Below, in pieces: positions 16,039 to 23,836 of a DNA stretch of 26,083 nt. The translations under genes were made by a program, and so were the position numbers. The stretch spans positions 13,468 through 39,550 of the forward strand of contig FR880832.1 of NCBI GenBank assembly GCA_000434615.1. Direction: 5' to 3'. This DNA is from Clostridium sp. CAG:510 (GTDB lineage Bacteria > Bacillota > Clostridia > Lachnospirales > Lachnospiraceae). The notes under the pieces were generated by a model. It did no database searches. It worked only from the letters and a program-made list of their open reading frames with translations, and was not told the origin of the DNA. Within the stretch, counting starts at the first letter, position 1. Each line of letters begins with the position of its first letter.

Positions 16039-17334
16039 ATGAATCAGGAATTGAAAGCAATGTATGAAAAAATGGGGATTTCTCCCGAGGTCTGTCAGTT
16101 TACGGACGATATTTTAGAGGACTTACGGGAAAGATTTTCCGTCATCGACGAAACGGCGGAATATAACCAGTTAAAGGTTTTAAGAGCCATGCAGGAGCAT
16201 CAGGTGTCCGAAGCCTGCTTACTTGGCACCACCGGCTACGGTTACAACGATTTGGGAAGGGATACCCTGGAAGAAGTCTACGCCTCCGTATTCCACACGG
16301 AAAGCGCTCTGGTACGTCCCCAGATTACCTGCGGCACCCATGCACTGGCGCTGGCGCTTATGAGCAACTTACGTCCCGGCGACGAGCTGCTTTCTCCCGT
16401 AGGAAAGCCCTACGATACGCTGGAAGAGGTTATCGGCATCCGTCCCTCCAAGGGCTCCTTAAAAGAGTACGGCATCAGTTACCGTCAGGTGGATCTGCTT
16501 CCTGACGGCAGCTTTGATTATGACAAAATAAAAGAAAACATCAACGAAAAGACCCGTCTTGTGACTATCCAGCGTTCCAAGGGCTACCAGACCCGTCCGA
16601 CCCTGTCCGTAAAACGCATCGGCGAGCTGATTGCGTTTATCAAGGGCATCAAGCCGGATGTTATCTGCATGGTGGACAACTGCTACGGGGAATTTGTCGA
16701 AAAATGCGAGCCCAGCGATGTTGGCGCCGACATGGTGGTGGGTTCCTTAATTAAAAATCCGGGAGGCGGCCTGGCTCCCATCGGCGGTTACATTGCAGGA
16801 AAAAAAGAATGCGTGGAAAATGCGGCATACCGTCTGACTTCCCCGGGACTGGGCAAAGAAGTGGGCGCTTCCTTAGGCATTTTAAGTGCTTTCTATCAGG
16901 GACTGTTTTTAGCCCCCACCGTAACGGCATCCGCCTTAAAGGGAGCTATTTTTGCGGCAAATGTCTATGAAAGACTGGGGTATCATGTGGTACCGGACAG
17001 TACGGAAAGCCGTCACGACATCATCCAGGCAGTGGAATTCGGCACCCCCGAGGGCGTCATTGCATTCTGTCAGGGCATCCAGGCGGCAGCGCCCATCGAC
17101 AGCCATGTAACTCCGGAGCCGTGGGATATGCCCGGCTACGATGCACAGGTCATTATGGCGGCGGGCGCCTTTGTATCCGGCTCCTCCATCGAGCTTTCCG
17201 CAGACGGCCCCATCAAGCCTCCCTATGCCGTTTATTTCCAGGGCGGACTTACCTGGCAGCATGCGAAATTCGGCATCATGAAGTCCCTGCAGATGCTTTT
17301 GGACAAGGGGATTTTGTCGAAACTTTTTCCGTAA
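16039..17334 (+). CDS. PLP-dependent protein of the methionine gamma-lyase / aluminium resistance family
   Basis: This encodes a 431-residue fold-type-I PLP protein related to B. subtilis YnbB (Pfam Met_gamma_lyase type). Visible features: LLGTTGYGYNDLGRDTLEEV, QITCGTHALALAL (the PLP-phosphate-binding region), DNCYGEFVE (the Asp contacting the pyridine nitrogen) and GSLIKNPGGGLAP with the probable Schiff-base lysine Lys239. A C-terminal region VYFQGGLTWQHAKFGI is typical of the group. The family is often annotated 'aluminium resistance protein' or 'methionine gamma-lyase', but I know of no firm in vivo role; it is commonly found downstream of miaA in Bacillota. Start ATG 16039 is preceded by GAAAGG. 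Family assignment is strong; the reaction is unproven. Confidence 0.9.
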   Translation: MNQELKAMYEKMGISPEVCQFTDDILEDLRERFSVIDETAEYNQLKVLRAMQEHQVSEACLLGTTGYGYNDLGRDTLEEVYASVFHTESALVRPQITCGTHALALALMSNLRPGDELLSPVGKPYDTLEEVIGIRPSKGSLKEYGISYRQVDLLPDGSFDYDKIKENINEKTRLVTIQRSKGYQTRPTLSVKRIGELIAFIKGIKPDVICMVDNCYGEFVEKCEPSDVGADMVVGSLIKNPGGGLAPIGGYIAGKKECVENAAYRLTSPGLGKEVGASLGILSAFYQGLFLAPTVTASALKGAIFAANVYERLGYHVVPDSTESRHDIIQAVEFGTPEGVIAFCQGIQAAAPIDSHVTPEPWDMPGYDAQVIMAAGAFVSGSSIELSADGPIKPPYAVYFQGGLTWQHAKFGIMKSLQMLLDKGILSKLFP

Positions 17335-17340
17335 ATTTTA

Positions 17341-17369
17341 TATACACGACATAGGAATTGTGTTAGAAT
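17341..17369 (+). promoter_or_regulatory. Candidate promoter for the DUF4321-radC-mre operon
   Basis: TATACA (17341-17346, four of six to consensus) and TAGAAT (17364-17369, five of six) are separated by 17 bases. This lies in the 84-base A/T-rich gap after the PLP-protein gene, the clearest break upstream of the cell-shape genes. The -35 box is weak, so the call is tentative. Confidence 0.42.
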
Positions 17370-17442
17370 ATATTCCATATGTTGAGAGACTTTTAGAACA
17401 CATCTGTGCATTCGGCAGGTGGGAAAGGACATTCGGATAAGC

Positions 17443-17682
17443 TTGAAAAAGATAAACTGGGTATTTTTAGTGGTTGTCCTGATCGGCTTTATGCTGGGCA
17501 GCTTCATCGGCACATATTTTTCCAATACTTTCTTAAATTACGGACAGGTATTCGGATTAAGCAGCCCTCTGGTACTGGATTTAGGGTTTATCATTCTGAC
17601 GTTTGCCCTTCAGATTCACATTACCATTGCCAGCGTGATAGGTGTTATCATTGCACTGATTATTTATCGTTTCATTCGTTAA
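17443..17682 (+). CDS. Small membrane protein, DUF4321 family
   Basis: This encodes a protein of about 79 residues with two hydrophobic segments: WVFLVVVLIGFMLGSFIGTY near the N-terminus and LGFIILTFALQIHITIASVI to the C-terminus, ending in the basic RFIR. This matches the DUF4321 family, seen in clostridia just upstream of radC and mreB; no function is established. The start is uncertain: TTG 17443 gives LKKINWVF and follows AAAGGA (17424-17429) by 13 bases; GTG 17419 would add eight residues but has no ribosome binding site. There is no ATG option. By position it may be linked to envelope growth, but that is inference only. Confidence 0.75.
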   Translation: MKKINWVFLVVVLIGFMLGSFIGTYFSNTFLNYGQVFGLSSPLVLDLGFIILTFALQIHITIASVIGVIIALIIYRFIR

Positions 17683-17724
17683 GGAGTAGTTCATACAGAG
17701 TTCGGGAAGGTATCGGAGGTATGT

Positions 17725-18426
17725 ATGGACAAAACAGTAAAAAAAGCACCGGATGCGGACAGCCGTCTGCGTCCCTATGAGAAGTTCCGGCGTTTCGGAG
17801 TGGAAAGTTTAACGGAAGCGGAGCTTCTTGCCGTGATTTTGCGCTGCGGCACGAAAAAAGAAGATGCCGAATCGCTTGCGGCGCGTATTCTTTCCCTGTC
17901 ACCCACGGGAAAGGATAACCTCCTGGGTCTGCACCATTTAAGCATGGAGCAGCTCCTTGCCATCAACGGCGTAGGAGAGGTGAAGGCCACCCAGATAAAA
18001 TGCGTCATGGAATTCTGCAGCAGAGTAGCAAAGGCAAAAGCCCACGAAGAGCTTGCCTTTGACCGTTCCGGCACGGTGGCATCCTATTACATGGAAAGCA
18101 TGCGGCACAGGACAAGGGAGTGTGTCCTTTTGCTCTGTCTGGATGCCAAAGGGCATCTGTTAAAGGAAATCATTCTTTCCATCGGCACGGTCAAAGCTTC
18201 CATGCTTTCCCCAAGGGAGGTTTTTGTGGAAGCCCTGAAAGCGGAAGCGGTACATATTCTTCTTCTGCACAACCATCCGAGCGGCGACCCGGCACCGAGT
18301 GCGGCGGACCGCCAGATTACGGAATGCATCAGAGAGCTGGGAATAAAACTTGATATTCCGCTCATAGACCACATCATAATTGGAGATAACAAGTATATAA
18401 GCTTCAAGGAACAGGGATTTTTGTAA
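17725..18426 (+). CDS. radC: RadC family JAB/MPN domain protein
   Basis: This 233-residue protein has an N-terminal helix-hairpin-helix-like region (LHHLSMEQLLAINGVGEVKATQIK) and a C-terminal JAMM/MPN metalloprotease-like domain. The zinc site is visible as HNHPSGDPAPSAADRQ (His182, His184, Asp195). RadC was once linked to recombination repair, but that link was later withdrawn for E. coli, and the biochemical role of chromosomal RadC remains open. Start ATG 17725 follows GGAGG by five bases. Its place immediately before mreBCD is conserved across many Bacillota. The stop is 21 bases before mreB, whose AAAGGAG lies in the gap. Confidence 0.93.
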   Translation: MDKTVKKAPDADSRLRPYEKFRRFGVESLTEAELLAVILRCGTKKEDAESLAARILSLSPTGKDNLLGLHHLSMEQLLAINGVGEVKATQIKCVMEFCSRVAKAKAHEELAFDRSGTVASYYMESMRHRTRECVLLLCLDAKGHLLKEIILSIGTVKASMLSPREVFVEALKAEAVHILLLHNHPSGDPAPSAADRQITECIRELGIKLDIPLIDHIIIGDNKYISFKEQGFL

Positions 18427-18447
18427 AATCCGAAAGGAGTAATCTTT

Positions 18448-19461
18448 ATGTTGGTTAACAACGTATTCGGTATCGACTTAGGTACCAACAATATCAAAAT
18501 CTACAATAAGAGCGATGACAGTATCATGGTGGAAAAAAACATGATTGCCATAGAGAACAAGTCCACTTTGTTTGCTTACGGCAACTCTGCATTTGATATG
18601 TATGAGAAAGCACCGTCCAATATTCATATTTCCTATCCTCTGTGCAACGGTGTCATTGCCGACATCAAAAACATGGAGACCATTGTGCGGTACTTTATCC
18701 AGGATTTAATGAAGGGCAGCATCAAGCCCGCCGACTATTACATTGCCGTACCCACGGATGTGACGGAAGTGGAAAAAAGAGCATTCTACGATCTGATTAA
18801 GGATGCCAATGTCAAGGCAAAGAAAATCATGGTAGTGGAAAAGGCCGTGGCAGACGGTCTCGGCATGGATATCGACGTCAAGAACTCCCAGGGTGTACTG
18901 GTGGTAAATGTAGGCTACGACACCACGGAAATTTCCATTCTTTCCCTTGGAGGCATCGTATTAAGCAAGCTCATCAAGGTGGGTGGCTTTAAGTTTGACG
19001 AAGCCATCAAAAATGCCGTAAGAAAGGAATTTTCCTTAATCATCGGCGGCAAAACGGCGGAAAATATCAAGATTTCCCTCGGCGAGCTTTGCGAAGAGGG
19101 CAAGGGCGCCGTAGTTTACGGCAGGGATATCGTGACCGGTCTTCCGGTAGAGCGTGAAATCCCCGTAAGTCTTGTGGACGAATGCCTGCAGGAGCATTTC
19201 TATACCATTATCGACAACGTAAAGGTCATTTTAGAGCGCACTCCTCCCGAATTGGCAGCCGACATTTACCGTCACGGCATTTACCTTACCGGCGGCGCTT
19301 CCCAGGTGCACAATCTGGCACAGGAAATGGCGCAGGGTACGGGACTTAAGGTAAACATTGCCGAGGAACCGCTGGAAAGTGTAGTAAGAGGTCTCGGCAA
19401 AATCATTCAGGATGATAACTACAAGAGTGTTGCCTATGCCATTGAAGGGATGAGTAAATGA
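18448..19461 (+). CDS. mreB: MreB-like actin homologue with altered ATPase site
   Basis: This encodes a 337-residue bacterial actin of the rod-shape system, which in other species forms membrane filaments that direct wall synthesis. Conserved parts are phosphate-1 GIDLGTNNIKIY (Asp10), PLCNGVIADIKNMETIVRYF, the TTEISILSLGGIV strand, IGGKTAENIK, GRDIVTGLP, RTPPELAADI and LTGGASQVHNLAQ. Departures from canonical MreB: the IEEP motif reads VEKA (Glu131, then Lys132 at the catalytic Glu), and the phosphate-2 VVDIGGGTT reads VVNVGYDTT (Asn154, Tyr157, Asp158). The loop between YFI and the next strand is short and lacks the usual hydrophobic residues. ATP hydrolysis may therefore be weak or lost. 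Start ATG 18448 follows AAAGGAG; the stop overlaps the mreC start (ATGA). Confidence 0.93.
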   Translation: MLVNNVFGIDLGTNNIKIYNKSDDSIMVEKNMIAIENKSTLFAYGNSAFDMYEKAPSNIHISYPLCNGVIADIKNMETIVRYFIQDLMKGSIKPADYYIAVPTDVTEVEKRAFYDLIKDANVKAKKIMVVEKAVADGLGMDIDVKNSQGVLVVNVGYDTTEISILSLGGIVLSKLIKVGGFKFDEAIKNAVRKEFSLIIGGKTAENIKISLGELCEEGKGAVVYGRDIVTGLPVEREIPVSLVDECLQEHFYTIIDNVKVILERTPPELAADIYRHGIYLTGGASQVHNLAQEMAQGTGLKVNIAEEPLESVVRGLGKIIQDDNYKSVAYAIEGMSK

Positions 19462-20327
19462 GTCCGGTTGTAAAACGAAAAGGGGAGCGGTTTTCCGTAC
19501 CCTCCAAGTATATTCTGATTTTCCTGACGGTTCTCTGCAGCGGCATGATGCTTATGACCTTCAGCACGGATTTGTTTAACAAGCCACTGAATGCCTTTGC
19601 AGGCTATGTGGTTGTTCCGTTCCAGCGGGGCATCAGCTCCGTGGGCGGCTGGTTTTCCACCAGGGCGGAGGAGCTTTCCCAGATAAGGAGCCTGCTTTCG
19701 GAAAACGAATCCTTAAAGCAGCAGGTTGCCGAGCTCACCGCGGAAAACATCCAGCTTCAGCAGGAAAAATACGAACTGAATACCTTACAGGCTCTCTATG
19801 AAATAGACGAACAGTATGCCGGCTACGACAAAACGGGCGCCAGGATTATTGCCAGGGACTCCGGCAACTGGTACCAGTCCTTTACCATTGACAAGGGAAG
19901 TGACGACGGCATTGCCGTGGATATGAATGTCATGGCGGAGGGCGGTCTTGTAGGCAGAGTCATAGCCGTAGGTCCCAACTGGGCAAAGGTGGTATCCATC
20001 ATATCCGACAACAACAACGTCAGCGGCAAGGTTCTTTCCACCGGGGACAATCTTATCGTATCCGGTGATCTGGAGCTGATGCAGCAGGGCGTTATCCGTT
20101 TTTCCCAGCTTTTAGACAGTGCGGACGCCGTGGCGGAAGGAGACAAAATCGTTACCTCCAGCATCAGCGACAAGTATCTGCCCGGCATTTTAATCGGGTA
20201 TGTAAGTGAAATCACGCTGGACTCCAACAAACTGACGAAATCCGGCACGGTCATCCCTGCCGTGGATTTTGAACATCTGGAAGAAGTACTGGTCATTCTA
20301 AAACTGAAACAGACCGTGACCGAATAA
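19458..20327 (+). CDS. mreC: Rod shape-determining protein MreC
   Basis: This encodes a 289-residue bitopic membrane protein linking MreB/MreD to PBP2 in the elongation complex. A short basic cytosolic N-terminus (VVKRKGERF) is followed by one membrane helix (about residues 18-36), then a periplasm-side coiled coil around residues 75-115 (SQIRSLLSENESLKQQVAEL). The two beta domains follow, with ARIIARDSGNWYQSFTIDKG, MAEGGLVGRVIAVG and a C-terminal GILIGYVSEI segment, all typical of MreC. The start ATG overlaps the mreB stop by four bases, so the two are translationally coupled. A 47-base gap with a small hairpin precedes mreD. Confidence 0.95.
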   Translation: MSPVVKRKGERFSVPSKYILIFLTVLCSGMMLMTFSTDLFNKPLNAFAGYVVVPFQRGISSVGGWFSTRAEELSQIRSLLSENESLKQQVAELTAENIQLQQEKYELNTLQALYEIDEQYAGYDKTGARIIARDSGNWYQSFTIDKGSDDGIAVDMNVMAEGGLVGRVIAVGPNWAKVVSIISDNNNVSGKVLSTGDNLIVSGDLELMQQGVIRFSQLLDSADAVAEGDKIVTSSISDKYLPGILIGYVSEITLDSNKLTKSGTVIPAVDFEHLEEVLVILKLKQTVTE

Positions 20328-20333
20328 AAAATG

Positions 20334-20356
20334 CCGGCATAAAGCGTCTCTGCCGG
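20334..20356 (+). other. Small hairpin between mreC and mreD
   Basis: CCGGCA (20334-20339) pairs with TGCCGG (20351-20356) across an 11-base loop, just after the mreC stop codon. No T-run follows. It may be a minor mRNA processing or stability element; it could equally be chance. Confidence 0.3.
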
Positions 20357-20374
20357 ACATGGAAAGGAAATGCT

Positions 20375-20893
20375 TTGAAAAAAGGAATTATTGCCGCAAT
20401 TTTCATATGGATGTTGTTTTTACTGCAGAGTACGGTCTTTCAAAGCCTTTCTTTTAACGGAATTGTTCCCAACCTGTTAATCGTCCTGACCGCTTCCTAC
20501 GGGTTTATGAGCGGTGAAAAATGGGGGCTTATCGTGGGCTTCTTCTGCGGACTTCTCTGTGACATCTTTTTTGGGGATGTCATCGGGTTCCACGCCCTCA
20601 TAATGATGTACATAGGTTATTTAAACGGTAAATTTTCCGGTGGCTTTTACCCGGAAGATATTATCCTGCCCATGGTACTCAACGTATTAAGCGATGTTTC
20701 CTATGGCTTTTTATGTTATATTTTCATGTTTTTACTGCGTGGCAGGCTGAATTTTCCTTATTACTTCCTGCATGTGATCCTGCCGGAGGTGGTATATACC
20801 ACGCTTATGACTATTTTTCTTTATCCATTGATCCTGTTTGTAAACACCAGACTGGACAGACCGAAAAAAAGGAGTAAACAGAAACTTGTTTGA
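20375..20893 (+). CDS. mreD: Rod shape-determining protein MreD
   Basis: This encodes a 172-residue, very hydrophobic integral membrane protein of the elongation complex, with roughly five membrane helices. The pattern FQSLSFNGIVPNLLIVLTAS near the N-terminus, GLIVGFFCGLLCDIFFGD in the centre and the C-terminal IFLYPLILFVNTRLDRPKK fit MreD. The start is TTG 20375: AAAGGA at 20363-20368 is six bases away and the nearby ATG at 20370 is out of frame and closes at once. The last eight bases overlap the start of the PBP2 gene, so synthesis of MreD and PBP2 is likely coupled. Confidence 0.92.
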   Translation: MKKGIIAAIFIWMLFLLQSTVFQSLSFNGIVPNLLIVLTASYGFMSGEKWGLIVGFFCGLLCDIFFGDVIGFHALIMMYIGYLNGKFSGGFYPEDIILPMVLNVLSDVSYGFLCYIFMFLLRGRLNFPYYFLHVILPEVVYTTLMTIFLYPLILFVNTRLDRPKKRSKQKLV

Positions 20894-23771
20894 ACGTATT
20901 AAAGAGAAGTTGATCGGCATATTGACAAGCAGAGTGACGGTTATGGTTCTGATTGCCTTTGCTCTTGCCGGTATTCTTCTTTACCGGCTTTTTCAACTGC
21001 AGATTGTAAGGGGTGAAGAGTACCTGAACAACTTCATCTTAGAGAGCCGGAAAACCCGTGAAATTGCGGCTGCCAGAGGTAAAATTCTTGACCGGAACGG
21101 AAAGGTTCTCGCCTACAATGAGCTTGCCTATTCCGTAAAAATAGAAGACGTATATGAAACCAGCCGTTCCAAAAACAAAAACTTAAATGCCAATATCCGC
21201 AAACTTATAAAACTCATCGAAAAAAACGGCGATTCCATTATCATGGATTTCGGCATCGCAATCGATGAAAACGGCGAATATGCCTTTACGGCGACCTCCG
21301 ACAGCAGAAGACTGCGTTTTTTGGCGGATGTCTACGGCCAGAAATACGTGACCGACTTAAAACTGGAAATGCAGACGGCAACACCGGACGAAGTCATTGA
21401 GTACCTCGGCAAAAAGTACGCTATCGGTGACTACGAGGATCCGGAGGACAGCCAGACCGGTTTTATCGTAGGCAAGGGATATTCCAAATACGAGCTCTTA
21501 AAGATGATTACCGTCCGCTATGCCATGGGGCTTACTTCCTACCAGAAATACATAGGTACGACCGTAGCCACGGATATCAGCGAAGAAACACGTGCGGTCA
21601 TTATGGAAAATCTGGATGTTCTGGACGGTGTTTCCATTGAAGAAGCGCCCGTCAGACGATATGTGGACAGTGTTTATTTTTCCCAGATTATCGGCTACAC
21701 CGGCAAGATTTCTTCCGATGAACTGGAAAGCTTAAATGCCAGAGATCTGGAAGAGGGCGGCGACGGTACCCGTTATACCGTAAACGACGTAGTGGGACGT
21801 TCCGGTATCGAAGCCTACATGGAAACCACCCTGCAGGGAAGAAAAGGCCTGGAAACCGTTTATGTCAACAATACCGGTAAGGTTATGGCCATTGACGAGG
21901 AAGCGTCCACAACACCGGTTGCCGGCAATGACGTGTATCTTACCATCGATAAGGATTTGCAGATTGCCGCATACAACATTCTGGAACAGAAGATTGCAGG
22001 TATTCTGTTAAATAAAATCCAGAACACCAAGGAGTACACCGGAAAAACAAACTCCAGCAAGGAGCTCTACATTCCGGTGTATGATGTGTATTTTGCCCTG
22101 TTTAACAACGGTGTGATCGATCTTTCCCATATGGCAAGTGAAAATGCCGGAGAGCAGGAGCAGTATGTGTACGAAAAATATCTTTCCTACAAGGAAAATG
22201 TATACAGCAGGCTCCGGGAAGAACTGACGGAAAAGCTTACGCCTTACAATAAGCTTCCCAAGGAATATCAGGTTTACGAAAGCAATATTGTGGAATATTT
22301 AGAGCAGCGCGGCTTTATAGATACTTCACTGATTGACACCTCGGACAAGACCTACATTGCCTGGAAAACCGATGAAACCATCAGTCTTTCCGAATATCTG
22401 CACTATGCCATTTCTTCCGGCTGGGTGGATGTTTCCAAATTTGACCTGCAAAGTCAATACGCAGATACGGATGAAATTTACAACTACCTTTTGGACAGCA
22501 TTTTCACTATTTTAGACAATACGACGGATTTCCAGAAAAAGTTTTTCAAATACATGCTGAAATCCGATGTCATAAACGGTAAAAATGTCTGCTACCTTTT
22601 GTGTGAACAGGGGCGTGTGGAAATAGACGAAGAGGACGAAAACAGGCTATACCACAATGCCATTTCCGCCTACGATTTTCTCATGAACCGTATCAGTAAC
22701 CTGGATATTACGCCTGCGGAACTGGCACTTGACCCCTGCAGCGGCTCCGTGGTCATTACGGATGTCAATACCGGGGATACGCTTGCCTGTGTATCTTACC
22801 CGTCCTACGACAACAACAAAATGGCAAACTCCATTGATGCGGAATATTATGCCCAGCTGCAGTCCGACAAGAGCAGTCCGCTTATCAATTATGCAACCAT
22901 GTATAAATCGGCACCCGGTTCCACCTTTAAGATGGTTTCCGCTACAGCGGGACTGATGGAAGGCTATATCACCACAAACAGTACCTTCACCTGTACCGGT
23001 ATCTTTACCACGGTAACACCGTCCCCCAAGTGCTGGATTTACCCAAGAAGCCACGGCTCCTTAAATGTTTCCGGCGCCATTGAAAATTCCTGCAACTATT
23101 TCTTTTACCAGCTCGGCTACAATATGAGTATGGTAAACAACGAATACGATGCAGATGCCGGCCTTGCCGTGCTGGCAAAATACGCCGACCTTTACGGTCT
23201 CTCCGAAAAATCCGGTGTGGAAATTACGGAATATGCTCCGGATGTTTCCGATGAACTGCCCATCCAGTCTGCAATCGGACAGGGTACCAACAACTATACC
23301 ACTGTGGGACTTGCTCGATATGTAACCGCTGTGGCAAACAGCGGAACATGCTACGATTTAACCCTGCTTGACAAGGTCATGAGCCCGGACGGTGTGGTAA
23401 TAGAAGAATTCGCCCCCAAGGTGCGCAATACCATTGATATGCCTGCTTCCTACTGGAATGCCATTCATTCCGGTATGCGGAAGGTAGTCGCCAACATGTC
23501 CTATTATACGGACCTGGGTATGGAAGTTGCAGGCAAGACCGGTACGGCGCAGGAAAGCACATCCAGGGCCAATCATGCGCTTTTTGTAGGCTATGCGCCC
23601 TACGATAAGCCGGAAATAGCCATCGCCACGCGTATTGCGTACGGTTATTCTTCCAGCTATGCGGCACAGACAAGCCGTGACATCATCAAGTATTATTTCG
23701 GATTGGAAGACGCCGAAGAAATTGTAACCGGTGAAGCATCCGACATGGATGCCGCTACCTACGGCGATTAA
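20886..23771 (+). CDS. mrdA: Penicillin-binding protein 2-type transpeptidase with large insertion
   Basis: This encodes a 961-residue class B PBP that cross-links peptidoglycan during elongation, paired with RodA. An N-terminal membrane anchor (about residues 14-35) leads to the pedestal domain (AAARGKILDRNGKVLAYNE; YIGTTVATDIS; DVVGRSGIEAYME; TIDKDLQ at 353-359). The transpeptidase domain has all three active-site motifs: STFK (Ser679, Lys682), SCN (735-737) and KTGTAQE (Lys884-Gly886). Between TIDKDLQ and LDPCSGSVVITD (Asp616) lies an extra region of about 230 acidic, Tyr-rich residues, where E. coli PBP2 has only a few tens. Start TTG 20886 follows AGGAG by 11 bases and overlaps mreD. SpoVD/FtsI is less likely given the mre context and the absence of a visible PASTA domain. 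Confidence 0.93.
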   Translation: MFERIKEKLIGILTSRVTVMVLIAFALAGILLYRLFQLQIVRGEEYLNNFILESRKTREIAAARGKILDRNGKVLAYNELAYSVKIEDVYETSRSKNKNLNANIRKLIKLIEKNGDSIIMDFGIAIDENGEYAFTATSDSRRLRFLADVYGQKYVTDLKLEMQTATPDEVIEYLGKKYAIGDYEDPEDSQTGFIVGKGYSKYELLKMITVRYAMGLTSYQKYIGTTVATDISEETRAVIMENLDVLDGVSIEEAPVRRYVDSVYFSQIIGYTGKISSDELESLNARDLEEGGDGTRYTVNDVVGRSGIEAYMETTLQGRKGLETVYVNNTGKVMAIDEEASTTPVAGNDVYLTIDKDLQIAAYNILEQKIAGILLNKIQNTKEYTGKTNSSKELYIPVYDVYFALFNNGVIDLSHMASENAGEQEQYVYEKYLSYKENVYSRLREELTEKLTPYNKLPKEYQVYESNIVEYLEQRGFIDTSLIDTSDKTYIAWKTDETISLSEYLHYAISSGWVDVSKFDLQSQYADTDEIYNYLLDSIFTILDNTTDFQKKFFKYMLKSDVINGKNVCYLLCEQGRVEIDEEDENRLYHNAISAYDFLMNRISNLDITPAELALDPCSGSVVITDVNTGDTLACVSYPSYDNNKMANSIDAEYYAQLQSDKSSPLINYATMYKSAPGSTFKMVSATAGLMEGYITTNSTFTCTGIFTTVTPSPKCWIYPRSHGSLNVSGAIENSCNYFFYQLGYNMSMVNNEYDADAGLAVLAKYADLYGLSEKSGVEITEYAPDVSDELPIQSAIGQGTNNYTTVGLARYVTAVANSGTCYDLTLLDKVMSPDGVVIEEFAPKVRNTIDMPASYWNAIHSGMRKVVANMSYYTDLGMEVAGKTGTAQESTSRANHALFVGYAPYDKPEIAIATRIAYGYSSSYAAQTSRDIIKYYFGLEDAEEIVTGEASDMDAATYGD

Positions 23772-23777
23772 AAAGAT

Positions 23778-23814
23778 ACCTGCATCCGGTACTGACAGAC
23801 CGGGACGTGCAGGT
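23778..23814 (+). other. Bulged hairpin between PBP2 gene and minC
   Basis: ACCTGCA (23778-23784) pairs with TGCAGGT (23808-23814). Inside it TCCGGT (23785-23790) pairs with ACCGGG (23799-23804, one G-U), leaving a three-base bulge (ACG) and an eight-base loop. It is the strongest stem in the 65-base gap. There is no T-run after it, so it is not a standard terminator; it may separate or stabilise the mre/PBP2 and min segments of a shared mRNA. Confidence 0.45.
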
Positions 23815-23836
23815 TACGGAAGGACAGGACACTGAC

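Noticed and set aside
20334..20356. Terminator after mreC
   Set aside because: The stem has only six pairs and an 11-base loop, with no T-run, and mreD belongs to the same operon.
23778..23814. Rho-independent terminator after the PBP2 gene
   Set aside because: The stem is good but is followed by TACGGAAGG rather than a T-run.
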